The notes under the pieces are model-generated. The model was not told the origin of the DNA. It saw only the letters and a list, made by a program, of their open reading frames with translations, and searched no databases. This document shows positions 8,601 to 12,312 of a DNA stretch of 12,312 bases, piece by piece (position 1 is the stretch's first letter; every line of letters starts with the position of its first letter). The stretch spans positions 1-12,312 of the forward strand of contig JAGNOM010000056.1 in the NCBI GenBank assembly GCA_017990155.1, written 5' to 3'. Made by a program: the position numbers and the translations under genes. This DNA is from Propionivibrio sp. Lineage in GTDB: Bacteria > Pseudomonadota > Gammaproteobacteria > Burkholderiales > Rhodocyclaceae.

Positions 8601-9605
8601 CGTCTGCGCGCCACCTCGGGTGAAGGCATGCTTGCGCAGCGCTTCGGCCGCGTCGCGGATTTCGCGTTCGCCGGGAAGGAAGACGAGGACGTCGCCAGGG
8701 CCGACGCGGTTCAGCTCATCGCAGGCGTCGACGATGGCGTCGTAAAGATCGCGTTCATCGTCGTTCTCTGCTTCCTCGGTTTGGACCGGGCGATAGCGGA
8801 TTTCGACGGGGAACATGCGCCCGGAAACTTCGATCACCGGCGCATTGTTGAAATGCTTCGAGAAGCGTTCGGCATCGATCGTCGCCGAGGTGATGATCAC
8901 CTTGAGATCGGGACGTTTTACCAGCAATTGCCGCAGATAGCCGAGCAGGAAGTCGATGTTCAGGCTGCGCTCGTGCGCCTCGTCGATAATCAGCGTGTCG
9001 TACTGGCCGAGCCATGGATCGCCCTGTGTTTCGGCGAGCAGGATTCCGTCGGTCATCAGCTTGATGTAGGACTGCGGCGAAGTGCGGTCGGCAAAGCGGA
9101 TCTTGTAGCCGACGTGGCGGCCGAGTTCACTCTCCAGCTCCTGCGAAATACGCGCCGCCGTCGAGCGCGCAGCGATGCGGCGTGGCTGCGTGTGACCGAT
9201 CAGGCCGGTCGTACCACGCCCCAATTCGAGGCAGATTTTGGGCAGCTGCGTCGTCTTGCCCGACCCGGTTTCGCCACAGACGATGACGATCTGATGTTTC
9301 TCGATCAGCGCGGCGATTTCGGCCCGGCGCTCGTTGACCGGCAATTCTTCCGCGAATTTCGGCTTCGGCAGACCGGCGCGTCGGGCGGCAACGGCCGCGC
9401 GAGAACGCTCGAGCAGCTTGTCGTATTCGACCTGCAGGGCATCATGCTTAGTGCCGTAAAGATGGCGCAGATCGCGCTTCATCGACGCCAGGCGGCGGGA
9501 GTCGGCGGCCAGGACGTCGGAGGCTACCGGCTGACGGCCTTGGGTTCTTGGATGTTTTGAAGAGCGTCGTGCAGCGCGTTCGGTTTCGGGTGAAATATCG
9601 TTCAT
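5649..9605 (-). CDS. hrpA: HrpA, DEAH-box ATP-dependent RNA helicase
   Basis: This 1318-residue DEAH helicase is close to the roughly 1300 residues of E. coli HrpA. In order it shows Walker A GETGSGKT at residues 111-118, PRRIAAR (motif Ia) near 141-147, DEAH at 208-211, SAT at 240-242 and motif VI QRSGRCGR at 412-419. The Cys in motif VI is HrpA-like. Helicase-associated (HA2) and OB-fold regions follow, then a long C-terminal DUF3418-type extension to the final LQKMWEGI. HrpA is reported to rescue stalled or collided ribosomes in E. coli. I chose the ATG at 9605 (MNDISPETERA). The frame stays open to 9776, but that extension looks like random Arg/Ser/Cys-rich translation. No Shine-Dalgarno is visible at 9605; a GATAAT hexamer ends 6 bases before it. 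HrpB is excluded by length and the C-terminal extension. Confidence 0.95.
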   Translation of the reverse strand: MNDISPETERAARRSSKHPRTQGRQPVASDVLAADSRRLASMKRDLRHLYGTKHDALQVEYDKLLERSRAAVAARRAGLPKPKFAEELPVNERRAEIAALIEKHQIVIVCGETGSGKTTQLPKICLELGRGTTGLIGHTQPRRIAARSTAARISQELESELGRHVGYKIRFADRTSPQSYIKLMTDGILLAETQGDPWLGQYDTLIIDEAHERSLNIDFLLGYLRQLLVKRPDLKVIITSATIDAERFSKHFNNAPVIEVSGRMFPVEIRYRPVQTEEAENDDERDLYDAIVDACDELNRVGPGDVLVFLPGEREIRDAAEALRKHAFTRGGAQTEILPLFARLSAEEQSRIFKPHTGRRIVLATNVAETSLTVPGIRYVVDTGLARVKRYSYRNKVEQLQVEKIAQASANQRSGRCGRVSAGVCIRLYDEKEFGLRPPYADPEILRSSLAGVILRMKALRLGDVEDFPFIEAPPPKAISDGYQLLLELGAVTEERALTSIGNELAKMPLDPRVARMIVAARDEGCLKEMLVIAAALTVQDPRERPQEKQGTADAAHKKFADEKSEFLSWLKLWQWYEGELEHKKSQRKLVQACHANFLSALRMREWLDIHSQLHGLAAEHEWKENQIPATYDAIHRALLAGLLGNIGCKSEDSGHYLGARGMKFLIHPGSALNKKAGKWIAAAEITETSKLFARCVARIEPDWLEKVGAHLIKRSYFDPHWEKKAMQAVAFERSTLYGIVVNPKKRVNFGPMNPKEAREIFIRQGLVEGEIAEEFARRWTFFTHNHQLMLDIETLEHKSRRPDVLVDDELIFAFYDQIVPEGITNGADFDKWRKEVERENPKLLHLKREDLMRHEAAGVTTEAFPHQIKLGGVEFELTYHFEPGSPKDGVTITVPLAQLNQIPAGRCEWLVPGLLKEKVVQLIKTLPQKIRSKLVPVPEFAAEFVAAVQPSDKGLIPALIHYILQTRGLNARGWEITPDAFRPDALPAHFSFSFLLVDEHGRQLGQSRSLTDLRGEWGGKAKQEFSELHETPAEYAGMTDWSFGELPELMEVDVGGGQMVLGYPGLADDGDSVSLCVFDTLEEAQESHAKGLLRLYMLQFRDQLKYFEKNLPGLTQMGMQFMPLGSLDDLRRQLIDLTFARACLVEPWPTDAASFKLRCAEAKSRLGLLAQEICRLVGLVLTDWQAVQKKLPAFKAHAAAAQDIEKQLGRLIGKRFIADTPFERLQHFPRYLKAMALRLDKLKGNPARDAQLMAEYAPLWTNYERRAILLAKQGVTNPQVEQFRWMLEELRVQLFAQELRTPAPVSTKRLQKMWEGI

Positions 9606-9611
9606 CCGCGA

Positions 9612-9617
9612 ATTATC
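9612..9617 (-). promoter_or_regulatory. possible -10 element at the hrpA start
   Basis: On the minus strand this reads GATAAT and is followed by exactly six bases before the hrpA ATG, so a transcript from it would begin at or next to the start codon. The best -35 candidate, TTGCAG at 9637-9642 with a 19-base spacer, is weak. Judged by eye only. Confidence 0.3.
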
Positions 9618-9737
9618 GCGCAGACTGACAACACCACTGCAACCCCGGCACGGAACGGGAGGAGAATTGTCTGCTGCCCGGCAATCTTCGCTCCCGAAAG
9701 ACGACCGAACTCGGATCGATCGTGGTGACCTGCTCTG

Positions 9738-9766
9738 TGGACATGAAGAACAACCGTTCGTATGCT
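9738..9766 (+). promoter_or_regulatory. sigma70-type promoter candidate for udk-rhodanese
   Basis: TGGACA (9738-9743, five of six to TTGACA) and TATGCT (9761-9766, four of six to TATAAT) are separated by an ideal 17-base spacer. The predicted start of transcription, near 9773, would give a 5' leader of about 75 bases before the udk ATG. It lies in the 242-base divergent gap between hrpA and udk, which otherwise holds no gene I can support. Confidence 0.45.
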
Positions 9767-9847
9767 GCACGGCCATGAACGGTCGCGCCGATGGACGAGA
9801 GCGGAAGAATCCGCGGCCCGCATTTAGACAAGGAACAAAGGCATTAC

Positions 9848-10483
9848 ATGACGACAGAAAAAGCGCTGCTCATCGGCATCGTCGGCGGCAGCGGTAGCGG
9901 CAAGACATCGATCGCGCATGAGCTGATCCGGCGCCTGGGCCAAGCCCCCGTTGAAACGCTGCTGCTCGACATGGACGCCTACTACGCGCCGCTGGAGGTG
10001 GTTCGCGGACGTTTCGGTGAGCGCCCGATCAACTGGGATCATCCGCACGCGTTCGACCTCGAGTTGATGGCCACGCATCTGGCGGCGCTCAAGCGCGGAC
10101 AGGCGATCCGGAAGCCGGTCTACGATTTCTCGATCAACGACCGCACGGGTTGGAGCGAGCCGGTTCTGCCGGGGCGCGTGGTGGTGCTGGAGGGCCTGTT
10201 GCTCTTCGCACTGCCGGAGCTTCGTGACCAGCTCGATGTAAAGATTTTCGTCGACACCGACGCGGACATCCGCATCCTGCGGCGTATCCAGCGCGACACG
10301 GTCGAGCGTGGCCGCACGCTGGAGAGCGTTATCCAGCAATACCTGGAGTCCGTCCGCCCGATGCATCTGGATTTCGTTGAACCGAGCAAGCGCTGGGCGG
10401 ATCTCATCGTCCCGACTGGATTCGAGAACGAGCGGGCGCTGGAGATGCTGCATCACCATGTCCTGGGTGTGCTGAACGTTTGA
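9848..10483 (+). CDS. udk: uridine kinase (uridine/cytidine salvage)
   Basis: Uridine kinase phosphorylates uridine and cytidine to UMP and CMP using a nucleoside triphosphate, in cytoplasmic pyrimidine salvage. The 211-residue product is near the usual 210-215. It shows the P-loop GGSGSGKT at about residues 12-19, a DMDAYY segment in the place of the family's D-x-YY substrate loop, NWDHPHAFD, PVYDF, the VVLEGLLLF strand and a C-terminal block: FVDTDADIRILRRIQRD, ERGR, QYLESVRPMHLDFVEPSK and DLIVP. The ATG at 9848 has AAAGG six bases upstream and puts the P-loop at the normal distance from the N-terminus; an in-frame ATG at 9791 adds 19 residues unlike the family. The rhodanese gene follows within 60 bases on the same strand. 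Phosphoribulokinase shares the fold but is longer and differs in its motifs. Confidence 0.93.
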   Translation: MTTEKALLIGIVGGSGSGKTSIAHELIRRLGQAPVETLLLDMDAYYAPLEVVRGRFGERPINWDHPHAFDLELMATHLAALKRGQAIRKPVYDFSINDRTGWSEPVLPGRVVVLEGLLLFALPELRDQLDVKIFVDTDADIRILRRIQRDTVERGRTLESVIQQYLESVRPMHLDFVEPSKRWADLIVPTGFENERALEMLHHHVLGVLNV

Positions 10484-10542
10484 GCCACGAAGCTGCCTCA
10501 ATGGAAGAAGGTAAGTTCATTTGCAACCGGAACCAATCAGAC

Positions 10543-10941
10543 ATGGAAGATCAACTCAGGCACTACGCCGACAAGCTGGCCTATGAGATCGACGCGTGGG
10601 ATTTGAAGGTGGCGCTTGAGCGCGGCGAGCGCCTTACGGTCATCGATGCGCGGTCGCCTGCGGCGTACGCGGCGGAGCACATTCCAGGCGCGATCAATCT
10701 GCCGCATCGCACGATGAGCGAAGAAACGACGACGGCGATCGACCCGTCGTCGACCGTCGTAACCTATTGCGACGGGATCGGTTGTAACGCTTCGACCAAG
10801 GGCGCGTACAACATGACGAAGCTCGGTTTCCGGGTCAAGGAACTGATGGGCGGTCTCGATTGGTGGAAGCGCGACGGATATCCGACCGAGGGGACTTCAT
10901 CCAACTCGGCCGGCGAAGCGTCCTGCGGCTGCGAGGGCTAG
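10543..10941 (+). CDS. single-domain rhodanese-like sulfurtransferase
   Basis: This is a 132-residue protein with one rhodanese domain. Visible are VIDARSPAAYAAEHIPGAINLPHR (about residues 33-56), the active-site loop YCDGIGCNAS with the presumed persulfide cysteine Cys76 and a second Cys81, and KELMGGLDWWKRDGYPTEG near the end. Rhodaneses move sulfane sulfur through a cysteine persulfide; the physiological donor and acceptor are unknown here. The tail ends SCGCEG, adding a Cys-x-Cys pair (128 and 130). Start choice is uncertain: 10543 (MEDQLRHYADK) has GGAA ten bases upstream and fits where homologous N-termini begin, while ATG at 10501 or TTG at 10480, which overlaps the udk stop, would add 14 or 21 residues. 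It is probably cotranscribed with udk and faces the convergent SQR gene. No signal peptide is seen, so it is cytoplasmic. Confidence 0.88.
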   Translation: MEDQLRHYADKLAYEIDAWDLKVALERGERLTVIDARSPAAYAAEHIPGAINLPHRTMSEETTTAIDPSSTVVTYCDGIGCNASTKGAYNMTKLGFRVKELMGGLDWWKRDGYPTEGTSSNSAGEASCGCEG

Positions 10942-10981
10942 ACAGGTAACAACCGCTCCCGCGCAACAGCCCTTAACAGCG

Positions 10982-12256
10982 TTACTTCTCTTTCAGCTTC
11001 ATGATGCCTAGTGCATCCATGACGATCTTTTCGTAGACCGTCTCGGTCGTGCCCTGCTTCATCTTGCGCATGAAGTACTTCTCATACGCGATCTTGGCCA
11101 GATGCACCCATTTCCCCTTTGAGAACCAGTTGACGTTGCGCGGCGGGATCTGCGGCAGGGCGACGAACGCGGCGCCAGAGTCTCCGAAATCGGCGAGGCA
11201 AACGGCGTTCCACGTCGCTTTCTCCTTTGGCTCGCGGCCCGCCAGCACTTCGGCGATGTTGTGTGCGGTGGCGGTGACCATGGACTCGATCATGTAGCCC
11301 GTCTTCGGCGTTCCGGTCGGGATCGGCGTGACTTCGACCGGCGGGATGGCGACGCAGACGCCGACTGCGAAAATGTTCTGATACTTCGGATTGCGTTGAT
11401 GCGCGTCGATCAGGATAAAGCCGCGCGGGTTGGTCAACCCTTCGATACCGAATACGGCTTCGACGCCCTTGAACGCGGGCAACAGCATGGAATACTTGAA
11501 CGGCAACTCGTGATCCTTCTTCGGCTTGCCGTCTTCGTCGTGTTCGGTGACGAACATCTTGCCCGGCTCGACCTTGGTGACCTTGGCGTTGCAGATCCAC
11601 TTGATGTGCTTCTCGCGCAGGATCGATTCCATCATTCCCTTCGAATCGCCGACACCGCCGAGCCCGAGATGCCCGATGTACGGTTCGGACGTGACGAAAG
11701 TCATCGGTACCCGATCACGAATTTTGCGTCGGCGCAGATCGGTCTCCATGATCATGGCAAACTCATAGGCCGGGCCGAAGCAGGATGCGCCTTGTGCCGC
11801 GCCGACGACGATCGGGCCTGGATCGGCAACAAACTTCCCCCACTCCCCTTGTGCATGCATTGCATGATCGATGTGACACACGGACTGCGTGTAACCGGCC
11901 GGACCGAATCCTTCGATCTCATCGAACGCCAGCCGCGGGCCGGTGGCGATCACCAGGATGTCGTAGGCGACGCGATTGCCGTCGTCGAGCTCCAGGGAAT
12001 TCTCTTCGGGATGAACGCGTTTCACGCCTACCGGCACAAAATCGATCTTGCTCTTCTTCAGCAGCGGCTCGATTTCCAGCTCCAACTCATTGCGCTTTCG
12101 CCAATCGACCGCCAACCACGGGTTGGACGGGACGAAGTGGAATTTTCGACTGTTCGAAACGACCGTCACACGGTCTTCCTTCCGTGCCTTCGCGCGCATC
12201 TCGTACGCCATCGCCATACCGCCGATACCTGCACCCATGATTACGATGTGAGCCAT
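10982..12256 (-). CDS. sqr: sulfide:quinone oxidoreductase (FAD flavoprotein)
   Basis: SQR oxidises sulfide to sulfane sulfur or polysulfide and passes the electrons through FAD to membrane quinone. The 424-residue product begins with the dinucleotide-binding motif GAGIGG (8-13) and has a second conserved ATGP at 104-107. Three redox cysteines are all in place: Cys127 (TQSVCHIDHA), Cys159 (GASCFGPAYE) and Cys353 (AVCLADFG), the same numbers I recall for Rhodobacter capsulatus SQR. Long blocks such as VPMTFVTSEPYIGHLGLGG and VTPIPTGTPKTGYMIE resemble Aquifex aeolicus SQR. The C-terminus is rich in aromatic and basic residues, as expected for the amphipathic helices that bind the membrane; no signal peptide is present. 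The start at 12256 has a near-perfect AAGGAGGG just upstream; an in-frame ATG at 12280 does not fit. Flavocytochrome c subunits and NDH-2 are less likely because of the cysteine triad. Confidence 0.93.
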   Translation of the reverse strand: MAHIVIMGAGIGGMAMAYEMRAKARKEDRVTVVSNSRKFHFVPSNPWLAVDWRKRNELELEIEPLLKKSKIDFVPVGVKRVHPEENSLELDDGNRVAYDILVIATGPRLAFDEIEGFGPAGYTQSVCHIDHAMHAQGEWGKFVADPGPIVVGAAQGASCFGPAYEFAMIMETDLRRRKIRDRVPMTFVTSEPYIGHLGLGGVGDSKGMMESILREKHIKWICNAKVTKVEPGKMFVTEHDEDGKPKKDHELPFKYSMLLPAFKGVEAVFGIEGLTNPRGFILIDAHQRNPKYQNIFAVGVCVAIPPVEVTPIPTGTPKTGYMIESMVTATAHNIAEVLAGREPKEKATWNAVCLADFGDSGAAFVALPQIPPRNVNWFSKGKWVHLAKIAYEKYFMRKMKQGTTETVYEKIVMDALGIMKLKEK

Positions 12257-12260
12257 TGAT

Positions 12261-12268
12261 CCCTCCTT
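12261..12268 (-). promoter_or_regulatory. strong Shine-Dalgarno that fixes the SQR start
   Basis: On the minus strand this reads AAGGAGGG, with ATCA between it and the ATG at 12256. It decides between this start and the in-frame ATG at 12280, which would place the ribosome site inside the coding region. Confidence 0.85.
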
Positions 12269-12312
12269 GCTGGACTGCACTGCATGTGAAGAAATACTGA
12301 TCGCGTACGGCG

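Noticed and set aside
9606..9776. Upstream extension of hrpA to the ATG at 9776
   Set aside because: The extra 57 residues are Arg/Ser/Cys rich and unlike HrpA N-termini, and no ribosome site supports that start.
10942..10985. Possible bidirectional terminator between the rhodanese and SQR genes
   Set aside because: The only inverted repeat I see is a five-base GTAAC/GTTAC pair with a 30-base loop and no T-run, too weak to call.
11261..12259. Plus-strand open frame of 332 codons antisense to the SQR gene
   Set aside because: It is a mirror of the SQR coding frame. SQR carries the cysteine triad and the strong ribosome site.

Overview
The window looks like ordinary chromosome from a GC-rich Gram-negative bacterium, most likely a betaproteobacterium (my guess is Rhodocyclales or a relative). 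The reasons are the outer-membrane LPS export genes, a complete ydbH-ynbE-ydbL envelope lipid locus, a full-length proteobacterial HrpA, a REP-like repeat pair and high-GC codon use. I see no phage, insertion sequence, CRISPR array, tRNA or rRNA. Gene density is high. The longest non-coding stretch is about 240 bases, between hrpA and the uridine kinase gene.

Layout. Bases 1-690 hold the 3' end of lptC and a complete lptA, overlapping by ATGA. The usual next gene, lptB, is not there; lptA instead runs into a convergent pair on the minus strand. That pair is an EI24/CysZ-like membrane protein (upstream) and a CinA-type molybdopterin-binding-domain protein, also overlapping by ATGA (700-2219). 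Divergent from them is the plus-strand operon ydbH-ynbE-ydbL (2363-5536): a long AsmA-like periplasmic bridge, a small outer-membrane lipoprotein and a small periplasmic helper. A REP-like inverted repeat pair sits between ydbL and the convergent hrpA gene, which fills 5649-9605 on the minus strand. Divergent from hrpA is a probable two-gene unit, uridine kinase (udk) and a single-domain rhodanese (9848-10941). It faces a sulfide:quinone oxidoreductase gene on the minus strand (10982-12256).

How the genes fit together. Two themes stand out. The first is envelope lipid traffic: LptC and LptA carry LPS across the periplasm, and YdbH/YnbE/YdbL form one of the AsmA-like routes for phospholipids to the outer membrane. 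The second is reduced-sulfur chemistry: SQR oxidises sulfide to sulfane sulfur and feeds electrons to the quinone pool, and a rhodanese could handle the sulfane sulfur. The two sulfur genes are convergent, so they are neighbours but not one operon. The other genes (hrpA, udk, EI24, CinA-like) are housekeeping or poorly characterised.

I did not find a clearly undescribed system. The points most worth a second look are the missing lptB, the SQR/rhodanese pairing, two genes whose starts have leaderless-mRNA geometry, and the REP-like doublet.
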